Assembly (NCBI RefSeq): GCF_903815225.1
Contig: NZ_LR813084.1
Span: 1,964,501-2,028,500, forward strand
Reading direction: 5' to 3'
From: Delftia tsuruhatensis
GTDB lineage: Bacteria; Pseudomonadota; Gammaproteobacteria; Burkholderiales; Burkholderiaceae_C
DNA length: 64,000 nucleotides
Part shown: positions 26,720 through 36,115 of the stretch, one piece after another
Numbering within the stretch: position 1 is the first letter of the stretch
How the letters are laid out: every line of letters starts with the position of its first letter
The notes under the pieces: generated by a model
The model's input: the letters and a program-made list of their open reading frames with translations, nothing else
What the model was told of the DNA's origin: nothing
The model's database searches: none
Program-made: the position numbers and the translations under genes

Positions 26720-27505
26720 CTAGACGCAGCGTGCCCCGTCCACCTCGATGCAGGTTCCACTGACGAAGGCGGCCTCGTCGCTGGCCAGGTACAGCGCCGC
26801 GTTCGCCACATCCATCGCCGTGGAGAAGCGGCCCAGCGGTATCGTTGCGAGAAAGCGTGCGCGGCGTGCACCGTCCACCGGGCCTCCCGCGAACTCGGCG
26901 GCCAGGCCGGTGTCGGGGTTGAACACGGGGTTGATGCAGTTGACGCGGATGTTCTCCGGACCCAGCTCGGCCGCCATGGATTTGCTGGTGGTGATGACGG
27001 CCCCCTTGGAGCCGTTGTACCAGGTCAGGCCCGGGCGTGGCCGCAGGCCGGCCGTGGAGGCGATGTTGATGAAGCTGCCGCCTGCCGGCAGGCCGCCGGC
27101 CAGCGGCGGATTGGCGCGCATGGCCGGCACGCCGTGCAAGGCCGAGAGGTAGATGCTTTTGACATTGACGGCGTAGACCCTGTCGAACTCCTCCTCGCTC
27201 ACTTCGAGCATGGGCCGGTTGCGGTGGGTCCAGCCTGCGTTGTTGACGAAGACGTCCAGCCGGCCGTGCGCCCTCAGCGTGGCAGCGACCAGGGCCCGGA
27301 CCTGGTCGCTGCGGGTCATGTCGGCCTCCTCGAACCGCGCCTGCCCGCCTTGCTCGGTGATGGAGCGTGCCATCCGCGTGCCTGCGGCGCAATCGATGTC
27401 ATTGACGATGATGCGCGCCCCCTCGGCGGCCAGCCGCGTGGCGATGCCCGCGCCTATCCCGCTGCCGGCACCCGTGACGATGATGGATTTGCCCTGAACG
27501 CGCAT
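26720..27505 (-). CDS. Short-chain dehydrogenase/reductase
   Basis: 261 residues. Cofactor motif [10 protein letters not shown] at 11-20, an NNAG motif in DVFVNNAGW, catalytic Ser in [10 protein letters not shown] and YNGSK (Tyr/Lys pair), and C-terminal [10 protein letters not shown]. Asp36/Asp38 after strand 2 (IIVNDID) suggests NAD rather than NADP. With the DUF2889 and aldehyde dehydrogenase genes it forms a same-strand cluster, consistent with stepwise oxidation of an alcohol. Substrate unknown. Confidence 0.9.
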   Translation of the reverse strand: MRVQGKSIIVTGAGSGIGAGIATRLAAEGARIIVNDIDCAAGTRMARSITEQGGQARFEEADMTRSDQVRALVAATLRAHGRLDVFVNNAGWTHRNRPMLEVSEEEFDRVYAVNVKSIYLSALHGVPAMRANPPLAGGLPAGGSFINIASTAGLRPRPGLTWYNGSKGAVITTSKSMAAELGPENIRVNCINPVFNPDTGLAAEFAGGPVDGARRARFLATIPLGRFSTAMDVANAALYLASDEAAFVSGTCIEVDGARCV

Positions 27506-27556
27506 CGATGTCTCCTTGTCGTGGTTGGCGTTGTGCGGCGGCCGGTGGCCGGGGCC

Positions 27557-28138
27557 TCACGTCGCGTGGTGCTCTGGCGCATTGGCAGGTTCCGCCTGCC
27601 GGAGTTGCCAGCCCGCGAACTGCGGGAAATAGCGTGCCACGCCGGGCCCGTTGAAGTCCCAGCCCAGGCACTGGCCCAGATGGCGTGGCGGCTGGCTGGT
27701 GTCGGCATCGGCAAAGACACCGGGCACGGACTGGAAGGCGGCCGTGGCCATGTTGAACAGCAGCTCGCGCAGATGCGTGCAACTGGCCACGCCGCCCAGG
27801 TTTTCGTTGATGGCCTTGCGCCAGCCGCGTGCCATGCCGCAGCCCACCATCTTCTGCATGGCGCGGGTGGCCTCGGGGCAGTGGCCCAGGGGGTGTGAGT
27901 CCATCACGACGTCGATGGCCTGCACCACCAGGCGCGCATCGACGGTGGTGCGTATCCACATATGGTGTATGGCCGTGCCGGCCGGCACCTGGCGGCCGCC
28001 GCTGAGTTCGAGATCATGGGTCTTGCTGTCGCGCAACTCGCCTTCGATGTCCCAGAGGCCATCGGCGCGGGCATAGCTGCGGTAACGCACGTCGCGTTCA
28101 TGCTGGGGCGTGCGGTCGGGAATGGGAGGCAGGGGCAT
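27557..28138 (-). CDS. DUF2889 protein
   Basis: 193 residues from MPLPPIPDRTPQHERDVRYR. It shows the DUF2889 pattern: RSYARADGLWDIEGELRDSKTH near 20-40, then IHHMWIRTTVDARLVVQAID, and a Cys/His-containing middle (PLGHCPEA, VGCGMARGW, CTHLRELL). No signal peptide or membrane helix. The family has no established function. In this window it lies between an aldehyde dehydrogenase and an SDR gene. Confidence 0.88.
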   Translation of the reverse strand: MPLPPIPDRTPQHERDVRYRSYARADGLWDIEGELRDSKTHDLELSGGRQVPAGTAIHHMWIRTTVDARLVVQAIDVVMDSHPLGHCPEATRAMQKMVGCGMARGWRKAINENLGGVASCTHLRELLFNMATAAFQSVPGVFADADTSQPPRHLGQCLGWDFNGPGVARYFPQFAGWQLRQAEPANAPEHHAT

Positions 28139-28157
28139 GGGATGCTGTTCTTTCAGT

Positions 28158-28213
28158 CACGGTGCCCCGGCAGTGGCCGGGCACCGTGCGATTTTCCGCC
28201 ATGCGCGGAAATC
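28158..28213 (-). terminator. Paired hairpins after the aldehyde dehydrogenase gene
   Basis: Two adjacent inverted repeats. One is 28158-28188 (CACGGTGCCC.. with GGGCACCGTG, one bulged base). The second, 28190-28213, pairs GATTTTCCGC with GCGGAAATC and overlaps the stop codon. Neither has a T tract, so termination may be partial or Rho-aided. Confidence 0.45.
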
Positions 28214-29645
28214 AGCCATGCCGTATGGCGACGGTCTTCAGCGTGGTGAAGCCGTAGAGCGCCTCGAAGCCCTTTTCGCGGCCGTGTCCGCTGAACTTCA
28301 CGCCGCCGAAGGGCAGCTCCACGCCACCGCCCGCGCCGTAGTTGTTGACGAACACCTGGCCGCAACGCAGGCGCCGGGCCAGGCGCAGCTGGCGTGCACC
28401 GTCGCGCGTCCACAGGCCGGCCACCAGGCCGTAGGCCGTGCCGTTGGCCAGTTGCACGGCATGGTCCTCGTCGTGGAACGGCATGGCGCAGAGCACGGGG
28501 CCGAAGATTTCCTGCTGTGCCAGGCGGTGCGTGGGCGGCACATCGCGCAGCAGCGTGGGTGCCTGATAGAAGCCGCTGTCAGGAGCCTCCTCGACGATCT
28601 GGCCCTGCGCCACCACGGGAACACCGGCCACCTGGGCGTCGGACAGGAAATCCCAGACGCGCTGCTGCTGGCTGGCGCGGATCAGGGGGCCCATGTCCAG
28701 GTCCATCGCTGCGGGCCCCACGCGCAGCGCCTCGAAGGCCTGGCCCAGGCGTTCGAGCAGCGGCTCGTAGATCAGCGAGTCGATGAGCACGCGCGAGCCT
28801 GCCGAGCAGGTCTGGCCCGCGTTCTGCACGATGGCATTGACGATGGCGGGAACGGCCGCGTCCAGGTCGGCATCGGCGAACACGATCTGGGGGCTCTTGC
28901 CTCCCAGCTCCAGCGTCACGGGGCAATGGCGCTCGGCCGCAGCCTGCTGGATCAGCGTGCCCACGCCGGGGCTGCCCGTGAAGCTCAGGTGGTCCACGCC
29001 GGGGTGGCGGGCCAGCGCGTCGCCCACTTCATGGCCCAGGCCGGTGATCACGTTGAAGGCCCCGGCCGGGAAGCCGGCCTCGGTGGCCAGGCGCGCCACG
29101 CGCAGCACGGACAGGCAGGCGTCTTCCGAGGGCTTGACCACGCAGGTGTTGCCGGCGGCCAGCGCCGCGCCCACGCTGCGGCCCAGGATCTGCATGGGAT
29201 AGTTCCAGGGGACGATGTGGCCGGTCACGCCGTGGGGCTCCCGCCAGGTCAGTGCGCTGTAGCCCTGCTGGTAGGGAAGGGTTTCGCCATGCAGCTTGTC
29301 GCAGGCGCCCGCGTAGAACTCGAAATAGCGCGCCAGCGCCAGCGCGTCGGCGCGGGCCTGGCGCGTGGGCTTGCCGCAGTCGCGCTGCTCGATGGCGGTC
29401 AGCTCGTCGGCATGCTGCAGCACCTGGTCGGACAGGCGCATCAGAAGCCGCCCGCGCTCGGCGGCCGAGAGCTTGCTCCAGACGCTGTCCTGGCATTCGC
29501 GCGCCGAGCGCACGGCCAGGTCGATGTCCTGGGCCGAGCCGCGTTGCAGTTCGTCGAAGGCCTGGCCGTCCGATGGGTCCAGCACGGGGATCGTGCGCCC
29601 CGATTCCGTGGGCACGGACGCATTGCCGATGTAGTGGTGTTGCAT
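28212..29645 (-). CDS. NAD(P)-dependent aldehyde dehydrogenase
   Basis: 477 residues. Catalytic Glu246 in TLELGGKS and Cys280 in NAGQTCSAGS; cofactor segments PWNYP near 147 and SFTGSPGVG near 221; FVNNYGAGGGVELPFGGVKFSG at the C-terminus. This is the general ALDH superfamily, similar to betaine-aldehyde or gamma-aminobutyraldehyde dehydrogenases. The ATG at 29645 gives the family start. Upstream lies a Crp/Fnr-type regulator on the same strand. Confidence 0.93.
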   Translation of the reverse strand: MQHHYIGNASVPTESGRTIPVLDPSDGQAFDELQRGSAQDIDLAVRSARECQDSVWSKLSAAERGRLLMRLSDQVLQHADELTAIEQRDCGKPTRQARADALALARYFEFYAGACDKLHGETLPYQQGYSALTWREPHGVTGHIVPWNYPMQILGRSVGAALAAGNTCVVKPSEDACLSVLRVARLATEAGFPAGAFNVITGLGHEVGDALARHPGVDHLSFTGSPGVGTLIQQAAAERHCPVTLELGGKSPQIVFADADLDAAVPAIVNAIVQNAGQTCSAGSRVLIDSLIYEPLLERLGQAFEALRVGPAAMDLDMGPLIRASQQQRVWDFLSDAQVAGVPVVAQGQIVEEAPDSGFYQAPTLLRDVPPTHRLAQQEIFGPVLCAMPFHDEDHAVQLANGTAYGLVAGLWTRDGARQLRLARRLRCGQVFVNNYGAGGGVELPFGGVKFSGHGREKGFEALYGFTTLKTVAIRHG

Positions 29646-29722
29646 GGGGCCCCATTGTGGGGGGGCTGCGCCACTTGTCCAGTCCCGCGCGGCGCAGCCG
29701 CCCCCCGGCCGGCGCTCCGGGG

Positions 29723-30553
29723 TCAGTCGGTGATCCAGCCTGCGTCACGCAGCCCCTGCCGGTCCAGCACTTCCAGCTTGCCGCGGCGCAGTTGCAGGCA
29801 GCCGGCCTGCTGCAACTCCTGGAGGATCTGGTTGGTGGTCTGGCGCGACAGGCCCAGCATGCGGGCAAGCTGCTCCTGCGAGACATCAAGCTCGCGTCGC
29901 CAGCGCTGGCGGCCCTGGCCGTCGGGCTGCCACTGGTCGAAGCCCTCGGCCATGCGCACCAGGCGCCGTGCCAGGCGCTGGGGCGCGGGCAGCAGGGTCT
30001 GCTCCTCCAGTGCCTCCAGGCAGATGCGCAGCTTGTCGGTCAGCAGCAGGGCCAGCGGCTGCCAGTGCGCGGGGTGAGCCGCCAGCCAGTCGCGCAGCGG
30101 CGCCTGGGGCACGTGCAGCACGATGCTGGCCGTGGCCGCCTGGGCGTCGTGCGTGCGCTGCGCGCCATCGAGCAGGGCGATCTCGCCCAGCCACATCGGC
30201 GGCTCCACCAGGGCCAGCAATGCCGTGCGTGCCTGCTCGCCGCAGGCCGCCGTCCCCGAGATGCTCAGGGCGCCGCGCGCCACCGCATACAGGCCGCATG
30301 CGGGATCGCCGCGCCGAAAGAGCCAGTCGCCCGCACCCAGCGCGCGCGGCTGGGCCAGTGCCTTGAGCTGTCCGGCCAGCTCCGCAGGGAGGGCATGGAA
30401 CCAGCGGCCCGCCTCGATGGTTGCCCACAGGTCGGCCATGCCTGGAGGGCTGGCGTTCGTGCGGCGCCGTGTGCTGCGCGGCAGGGCAGGTACGGAGGCT
30501 GGCGCGGGTTCGGGTATGCCCGGGGTATGTGATGAGGCTTGTGTCGGATTCAT
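29723..30553 (-). CDS. Crp/Fnr family transcriptional regulator
   Basis: 276 residues from MNPTQASSHTPG. A 40-residue Pro/Arg-rich lead precedes a cyclic-nucleotide-binding-type domain (GDWLFRRGDPACGLYAVARGAL near 75-95) and a C-terminal winged helix (VSQEQLARMLGLSRQTTNQILQEL). There are no clustered N-terminal cysteines, so it is not an Fnr oxygen sensor. It is probably a regulator of the adjacent ALDH-DUF2889-SDR cluster (inference). A later start at 30439 (MADLWATIE) is possible. Confidence 0.88.
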   Translation of the reverse strand: MNPTQASSHTPGIPEPAPASVPALPRSTRRRTNASPPGMADLWATIEAGRWFHALPAELAGQLKALAQPRALGAGDWLFRRGDPACGLYAVARGALSISGTAACGEQARTALLALVEPPMWLGEIALLDGAQRTHDAQAATASIVLHVPQAPLRDWLAAHPAHWQPLALLLTDKLRICLEALEEQTLLPAPQRLARRLVRMAEGFDQWQPDGQGRQRWRRELDVSQEQLARMLGLSRQTTNQILQELQQAGCLQLRRGKLEVLDRQGLRDAGWITD

Positions 30554-30615
30554 GACAGACGCCAATCCTTGGTGACACCACCATGGTTGCGCAACATCCA
30601 CTGCCGGTGCAGCCT

Positions 30616-31158
30616 ATGAAAACCCTCATCGACCAACTGTCCCAGTACGCGGACTATCACCGTGATCCGCGCAACATCCTCACGCACTTCGTCGGCGTAC
30701 CGCTGATCATGTGGGCCGTGGTGATCCTGCTGGCACGCCTGCAATGGGCGGTGCCGCTGGCGGAAGGCCTGCCGGCCCTGCCCCTGAGCCTTGCCCTGCT
30801 GGCGGCGCTGGCCGCGGGCCTGTATTACTGCCTGCTGGACCTGCGTTATGGCATGGCCATGGCCCTGGTGCTGGCCCTGATGCTGGCGCTGGCCCAGCCC
30901 ATCGCCCTGCTGCCCATGGGGGCATGGCTGGGCTGGGGCCTGGGCATATTTGCCGTGGGCTGGGTGATCCAGTTCGTGGGCCACTACTACGAAGGCCGCA
31001 AGCCGGCGTTCCTCGACGACATCGTGGGCCTGGTGATCGGGCCGCTGTTCGTGCTGGCGGAGCTTGGCTTCGCCCTGGGCCTGCGCCGCGAGGTGCAGCA
31101 GGCCGTGGAGCAGCGCAGCGGACCCGTGCGGCGGCACACGGGTGGCGCGCACGCTTGA
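30616..31158 (+). CDS. Mpo1-like (DUF962) membrane protein
   Basis: 180 residues from MKTLIDQLSQYADYHRDPRN. N-terminal HRDPRNILTHFVGVPLIMW and the later HYYEGRKPAFLDDIVGLVIGPLF are the conserved DUF962/Mpo1 blocks, with several membrane helices between. Mpo1 of yeast is a 2-hydroxy fatty-acid dioxygenase with Fe-binding histidines; activity in bacteria is not established. Its start region is close to the divergent Crp/Fnr gene. Confidence 0.88.
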   Translation: MKTLIDQLSQYADYHRDPRNILTHFVGVPLIMWAVVILLARLQWAVPLAEGLPALPLSLALLAALAAGLYYCLLDLRYGMAMALVLALMLALAQPIALLPMGAWLGWGLGIFAVGWVIQFVGHYYEGRKPAFLDDIVGLVIGPLFVLAELGFALGLRREVQQAVEQRSGPVRRHTGGAHA

Positions 31159-31309
31159 AGCGGGGCCCGCGCACTGCAAGCTTGGCGCAGGCTTGGGGCC
31201 TTAGCATGGCAACTGTTCCCGCGGGCCGTCCGCGGGCTCGCGTGCCTGCGCCTAGAATCACGCTGCAACCCCTGCGGGGGCTTTTCTGTTTCAACTTTCC
31301 TCATTCATC

Positions 31310-31837
31310 ATGTCTTTCGACAAAGTCACCCCGGGCAAGAACGCTCCTGAAGCCTTCAACGTCGTCATCGAGATCTCGGCCAATTCCGATCCGATCAAGT
31401 ATGAAGTGGACAAGGAAAGCGGTGCCGTCTTCGTGGATCGCTTCATGGGCACGGCCATGCACTACCCCACCAACTACGGCTATGTGCCCCAGACCCTGTC
31501 AGGCGACGGCGACCCGGTGGACGTGCTGGTGATGACACCCTTCCCCCTGCCCCCGGGCGTGGTCGTGGCCTGCCGCGCCATCGGCATCCTGCAGATGGAA
31601 GACGAGTCCGGCGTGGACGGCAAGGTGCTGGCCGTGCCCACGCAGAAACTGCTGCCCGCCTACGACAAGATCAACTCGCTGGAAGACATCCACGAGATCA
31701 CGCTCAAGCAGATCCAGCATTTCTTCGAGCATTACAAGGACCTGGAAAAGGGCAAGTGGGTCAAGGTCCTGGGCTGGAAGGGCGTGGAGGAGGCCAAGAA
31801 GGAAGTGGTCGACGGCATCGCCAACTACAAGGGCTGA
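31310..31837 (+). CDS. ppa: Inorganic pyrophosphatase, family I
   Basis: 175 residues. Signature [12 protein letters not shown] within GDGDPVDVL (Asp triad), [16 protein letters not shown] and the Lys/Tyr residues around [12 protein letters not shown]. It hydrolyses pyrophosphate and drives biosynthetic reactions. A TAGAAT -10 box at 31253-31258 starts a leader that contains a small CCCC/GGGG hairpin and TTTT. A strong terminator lies beyond the gene. Confidence 0.97.
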   Translation: MSFDKVTPGKNAPEAFNVVIEISANSDPIKYEVDKESGAVFVDRFMGTAMHYPTNYGYVPQTLSGDGDPVDVLVMTPFPLPPGVVVACRAIGILQMEDESGVDGKVLAVPTQKLLPAYDKINSLEDIHEITLKQIQHFFEHYKDLEKGKWVKVLGWKGVEEAKKEVVDGIANYKG

Positions 31838-31923
31838 TCCAGCAACGGATCCCAAGGGCTCCCGTCGCGGGAGTCTCAACCGCGCTGAGGTAAATGCCCG
31901 CTTCGCTGTTGATACAATTTGAA

Positions 31924-31957
31924 ACGCACCCGGTGGCTACCCCCGGGTGCGTTTTTT
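31924..31957 (+). terminator. Intrinsic terminator after ppa
   Basis: Ten-base arms (ACGCACCCGG with CCGGGTGCGT) around a nine-base loop, followed by TTTTTT then GTTTT. Between ppa and this hairpin is a second, T-less hairpin (CTCCCG/CGGGAG) near 31859. Confidence 0.9.
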
Positions 31958-32028
31958 GTTTTGTGGTGGATCAGGTTTTGTGCAGATCAACGGGCGCTGA
32001 TGGAGCCATCAGGCCAGGAGCGGAGCAA

Positions 32029-33771
32029 ATGAAGTTGGCAGATTGGCGCATGGGCACGAAGCTGGGCATGGGGTTCCTGGTCATGGTGCTGTTCTCGGCC
32101 ATCCTGGGGGCTGTGGCCTGGCTGCAGCTGGCGCAGATGCATCGCAATGCGCTGCACCTGTCGGATGTGGCCCTGCCCAGCATGTTCCATGCGGGTGCCA
32201 TGCGTTCGGAATACAACCGTCTGCGTCGGCATGAGGCCGGCATCGCCTCGGCGCGCAGCCTGGCCGAGGTCGACGGATTTGCCAGGCAGGTGCAGGACAG
32301 GCTCAAGACCATCGGCGAGCATGAGGCGGCCCTGCAGGCGCTGATCGACCAGGCCGACCTGCGCAAGGCCTTCGACGACTATCTCGGATTCAAGCAGCAG
32401 TTCCTGGCCATGCACGCGCGGTTGCTGGAGCGTGCGCGCGCTGGCAATTATTCGACCACCGAGGAGCAGGCCTTCATGGCCGACGAGATGGGGCTGATGT
32501 TCGCCGGAGAGTCGGAGGCGCAGTTCGGCAAGCTTGCCGAAAGCGCCGGCCGGTTGCTGGCCTTGCAGCGCGAGGCTGGCGAGCTGGCGCGCCAGCAGGC
32601 GCAGTCCGGTTTCGATCTTGCGCGCATCTGGGTGCTGGGCACGCTGGCGGCGGTGGTGCTTATCGCCGCCCTGGTGGGCTGGACCATCACCCGTGCCGTC
32701 ACGAGGCCGGTGGCGCAGGCCGTGGAAGTGGCGCGCAGCGTGGCGGCCGGCCACCTGGAAAAGCCGGTCACCAGCCGCCGCCGCGATGAGATGGGCCAGT
32801 TGCTCAACGCGCAGGAGGACATGCGCCGCAAGCTGGCTGAACTGGTGGGAGAGGTGCGCGGCAACGCGCACGGCGTGGCCCTGGCCGCTGGCGAGATCGC
32901 CCAGGGCAATGCCGATCTGTCGGCCCGCACGGAAAGCCAGGCCAGCGCCCTCGAGGAAACCGCAGCCTCCATGGAGCAACTGGGCGCCACCGTGCGCCAG
33001 AACGCCGACAACGCGCGCCAGGCCAACCAGCTGGCCGCCTCTGCCTCGGGGATTGCCGCGCGAGGGGGCGAGGTTGTGGCCCAGGTCGTGGACACCATGA
33101 AGGACATCAACGACAGCAGCCGCCAGATCTCGGACATCATTGGCGTGATCGACTCCATTGCCTTCCAGACCAATATCCTGGCGCTCAACGCGGCCGTGGA
33201 GGCGGCACGTGCCGGCGAGCAGGGCCGGGGTTTCGCCGTGGTGGCCGGCGAGGTGCGCACGCTGGCGCAACGCAGCGCCGAAGCCGCCAAGGAGATCAAA
33301 TCCCTGATCCTGGCCAGCGAGCAGCGCGTGGAGCAGGGCACGCAACTGGTGGACAAGGCTGGTGTCACCATGTCCGAGATCGTCGCTGCCATCCGCCGCG
33401 TGACGGACATCATGGGCGAGATCAGCGCGGCCAGCAGCGAACAGAGCGCGGGTGTGGCCCAGGTAGGCGATGCCATCACGCAGATGGACCAGGCCACGCA
33501 GCAAAATGCCGCCCTGGTCGAGCAGAGCGCGGCGGCGGCCCAGTCGTTGCAGCAGCAGGCCCAGGCCATGGTGGCGTCGGTCGCGGTGTTCCGCACCTCG
33601 GCAGGCGACCCGGTTGCGCAGGAGACGGCCGTGCGCACGGGCGCTGCCATGGCAGCGCCGCGTGTGACCGTGGCCGCTGCTGCTGTCGTCCGGTCCGCAA
33701 GGCCCGCGCTGGCGCCGGTCCAGGCCAGGGCGGCCTCCCGCGTGGATGACGAGGAGTGGGCTTCGTTCTGA
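32029..33771 (+). CDS. Methyl-accepting chemotaxis protein 1
   Basis: 580 residues from [19 protein letters not shown] (start has GGAGC upstream; an in-frame extension reaches 31894). Domain order: membrane helix 1 (15-35), periplasmic four-helix bundle, membrane helix 2 near 200-220, HAMP ([19 protein letters not shown]), methylation helices and the CheA/CheW hairpin tip ([20 protein letters not shown]) near 375-395. The C-terminus ends DEEWASF, similar to the CheR/CheB docking pentapeptide NWETF. Ligand unknown. Confidence 0.93.
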   Translation: MKLADWRMGTKLGMGFLVMVLFSAILGAVAWLQLAQMHRNALHLSDVALPSMFHAGAMRSEYNRLRRHEAGIASARSLAEVDGFARQVQDRLKTIGEHEAALQALIDQADLRKAFDDYLGFKQQFLAMHARLLERARAGNYSTTEEQAFMADEMGLMFAGESEAQFGKLAESAGRLLALQREAGELARQQAQSGFDLARIWVLGTLAAVVLIAALVGWTITRAVTRPVAQAVEVARSVAAGHLEKPVTSRRRDEMGQLLNAQEDMRRKLAELVGEVRGNAHGVALAAGEIAQGNADLSARTESQASALEETAASMEQLGATVRQNADNARQANQLAASASGIAARGGEVVAQVVDTMKDINDSSRQISDIIGVIDSIAFQTNILALNAAVEAARAGEQGRGFAVVAGEVRTLAQRSAEAAKEIKSLILASEQRVEQGTQLVDKAGVTMSEIVAAIRRVTDIMGEISAASSEQSAGVAQVGDAITQMDQATQQNAALVEQSAAAAQSLQQQAQAMVASVAVFRTSAGDPVAQETAVRTGAAMAAPRVTVAAAAVVRSARPALAPVQARAASRVDDEEWASF

Positions 33772-33801
33772 GGCGCTTGCCTAGGAACCGGCCTGCAACC
33801 G

Positions 33802-33836
33802 AAAACGGCCCCATGCCAGGCATGGGGCCGTTTTTT
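33802..33836 (+). terminator. Intrinsic terminator between the chemoreceptor genes
   Basis: Arms AAAACGGCCCCATGCC and GGCATGGGGCCGTTTT, almost fully complementary with a minimal loop, ending in TTTTTT. It separates the two chemoreceptor genes, so each has its own transcript. Confidence 0.9.
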
Positions 33837-34312
33837 CATCGCCGGGCCGTCCCCGGGGCCGAAGCGGGCGCGGCAGGCTCCAGACCTTGGCATTCGCGGA
33901 AAGACGGTGGTCGGAATTCTGCCGGCAGGTTCGGGCCTACTGCATCTGCCTGAACTTTTCCTGAACAATGGAGGAATGCTGGCAGAATGCAACTGGATGT
34001 AGTCAATTTCTGACAGAGCGCGGGGCGTTTCCGGTGTCGTTCCCCCGCCAGCAAGAGGTGTCCACATGATGACCTTGTTCCTGCCGCTGGCCAGCTGGCT
34101 CATGGCAGTCCGTCTGCCACCGGAACCCCATCGGCCCGCACGCCGGCTGTTCGGTGCCTCGCAGGGGAGGCCGCCTCCGCCCCTGACATACCACGTCCCC
34201 GCCCCGCCTGCACCAGCTCCGAGCCGGTCCTTTCTGCCCCCGTGGGGCAGCCCCTGGCGGCAGGGCGACAACTGACACGAATGCCAGAACCCAGACAACA
34301 AGAGAAACCACT
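33837..34312. other. Non-coding gap between chemoreceptor genes
   Basis: 476 bases after the terminator. Short open frames exist, but they are Pro/Arg-rich, have no ribosome sites and resemble no family. The part near 33950-34020 is less GC-rich and is the likely promoter region for the next gene. No flagellar sigma-28 consensus was recognised. Confidence 0.4.
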
Positions 34313-36112
34313 GTGAAAAATCTCAAGATATCGACGCGCATGCTGGGCACTTTCGGCTTGCTGGTGGTGCTGCTGCTGGCCGTGGTCGCCGCAGCACTCG
34401 TGCAACTGCGCTCCATGCGGGACAGCATGGAGGTCATCACCGGCAATGCCATGCCCAGCGTGGAGGTGATCAACCAGATCGGCACCGACGTCGTGCGTAC
34501 CCGCCTGCTCGAGGTGCGCCATGTCAACAACGAGGATGCAGCCTACAAGGCGGATTCGGAAAAACAGCTGGAGCAGTTGCAGCGCCACCTGGCCGAGCGC
34601 AAGAAGATCTACGAGCCGTTGCTGGCCTCGGATGAGGAGCGCCGCCTTTACACCCAGCTGATCCAGGAGCGCGATCGCTACCAGGAACTGAGCCGGCAGG
34701 TGCTGGCCTTGTCGCGTCAGGGGGACAAGGCCCGGGCTCAGGAACTGCTGGGTGGGGAGTCACTGAAGCTCTACAACGATTCGTCCAGGACGCTGGAGCA
34801 ACTGATCAAGCTCAACAGCGATGCTGCCCGGCAGGAAGGGCTCAATGCGCAGATGGTCTACACCCGCTCCGTGGTCGTGCTGACCGTGGCCGCGCTGGCC
34901 GCCGTGCTGCTGGCGGTGCTGGCCGGCCTGTGGCTGACGCGCTCCATCCGCGTTCCGCTGGCCCAGGCGGTCGATGCCGCGGACCGGGTGGCCGGCGGCG
35001 ATCTGGGCGCGACCATCCGCGTGGACCGCCAGGACGAGACAGGGCTGCTGCTCGGCGCACTGCAGCGCATGCAGGCCAGCCTTGCGCAGACCGTGCGTGT
35101 CGTGCGCCAGAATGCCGAAGGCGTGGCCTCGGCCAGCGCGCAGATCGCCTCGGGCAACGCCGACCTGTCCAGCCGTACCGAAGAGCAGGCCAGCGCGCTG
35201 GAGCAGACCGCGGCTTCCATGGAGCAACTGGGCTCGACCGTACGCCAGAACGCCGACAACGCCCGCCAGGCCAACCAACTGGCGCTCAACGCCTCCAGCG
35301 TTGCGCGCCGCGGCGGCGAGGTGGTGGCCCAGGCCGTGGAGACCATGAAGGGCATCAATGACAGCAGCCGGCGCATCGGAGACATCATCGGCGTCATCGA
35401 CGGTATCGCCTTCCAGACCAACATCCTCGCGCTCAATGCGGCTGTCGAAGCGGCGCGTGCCGGCGAGCAGGGCCGGGGTTTTGCCGTGGTGGCCGGCGAG
35501 GTGCGTTCGCTGGCCCAGCGCAGCGCCGAAGCCGCCAAGGAGATCAAGGCGCTGATCACCGCCAGCGTGGAGCGTGTGGAGCAGGGCTCGGAACTGGTGG
35601 ACCGCGCAGGCACGACCATGACCGAGGTGGTGGCCGCCATCGGCCGGGTGACCGACATCATGGGCGAGATCAGCTCGGCCAGCACCGAGCAGAGTTCCGG
35701 CGTGGCGCAGGTCAGCGAGGCCGTCACGCAGATGGACCAGACCACCCAGCAAAATGCCGCGCTGGTCGAGGAAAGCGCGGCGGCCGCCGCGTCCTTGCGC
35801 AAGCAGGCACAGGACCTGGTCGAGGCCGTGGCCGTGTTCCAGCTGCCGCGCGGTGTGGCGCAGGAGGCGGAGGGCGCTGCCAACAGGCCGGCCGCCGTGG
35901 CGGCGCCTCGCCCGACGGTGCAGCCTGCGTCCCCGTCACGGCCTGCGCAACCGTCGTCCCTGGGTGCGGGCACGCGTACGGGTGGCCAGGCCCTGGCAAG
36001 GCAACTGGAACGCAATGCGGTTCCGCCCATCCAGCCACGTCCAGGGACTGCCGCCGGCAAGCCGGCACCCCGCCAGCCCGGCCAGGGCGACGATGACTGG
36101 GAAACGTTCTGA
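34313..36112 (+). CDS. Methyl-accepting chemotaxis protein 2
   Basis: 599 residues from a GTG at 34313 (AGAGAAA upstream): [20 protein letters not shown]-terminal membrane helix, Tar-like periplasmic four-helix bundle (30-185), second membrane helix (about 188-210), HAMP ([19 protein letters not shown]) and a long signalling hairpin with [20 protein letters not shown] at the tip. The C-terminus has a Pro-rich linker and ends DDDWETF, close to the NWETF docking motif. The signalling half is very similar in DNA sequence to the upstream copy, so they are tandem paralogues. Ligand unknown. Confidence 0.94.
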   Translation: MKNLKISTRMLGTFGLLVVLLLAVVAAALVQLRSMRDSMEVITGNAMPSVEVINQIGTDVVRTRLLEVRHVNNEDAAYKADSEKQLEQLQRHLAERKKIYEPLLASDEERRLYTQLIQERDRYQELSRQVLALSRQGDKARAQELLGGESLKLYNDSSRTLEQLIKLNSDAARQEGLNAQMVYTRSVVVLTVAALAAVLLAVLAGLWLTRSIRVPLAQAVDAADRVAGGDLGATIRVDRQDETGLLLGALQRMQASLAQTVRVVRQNAEGVASASAQIASGNADLSSRTEEQASALEQTAASMEQLGSTVRQNADNARQANQLALNASSVARRGGEVVAQAVETMKGINDSSRRIGDIIGVIDGIAFQTNILALNAAVEAARAGEQGRGFAVVAGEVRSLAQRSAEAAKEIKALITASVERVEQGSELVDRAGTTMTEVVAAIGRVTDIMGEISSASTEQSSGVAQVSEAVTQMDQTTQQNAALVEESAAAAASLRKQAQDLVEAVAVFQLPRGVAQEAEGAANRPAAVAAPRPTVQPASPSRPAQPSSLGAGTRTGGQALARQLERNAVPPIQPRPGTAAGKPAPRQPGQGDDDWETF

Positions 36113-36115
36113 GCT

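Noticed and set aside
31267-31285. Small CCCC/GGGG hairpin with TTTT in the ppa leader, considered as attenuator
   Set aside because: The stem is only four to five base pairs; too weak to claim.
34066-34275. 69-residue open frame upstream of the second chemoreceptor
   Set aside because: Pro/Arg-rich, no ribosome site, and no similarity noticed. Treated as non-coding.
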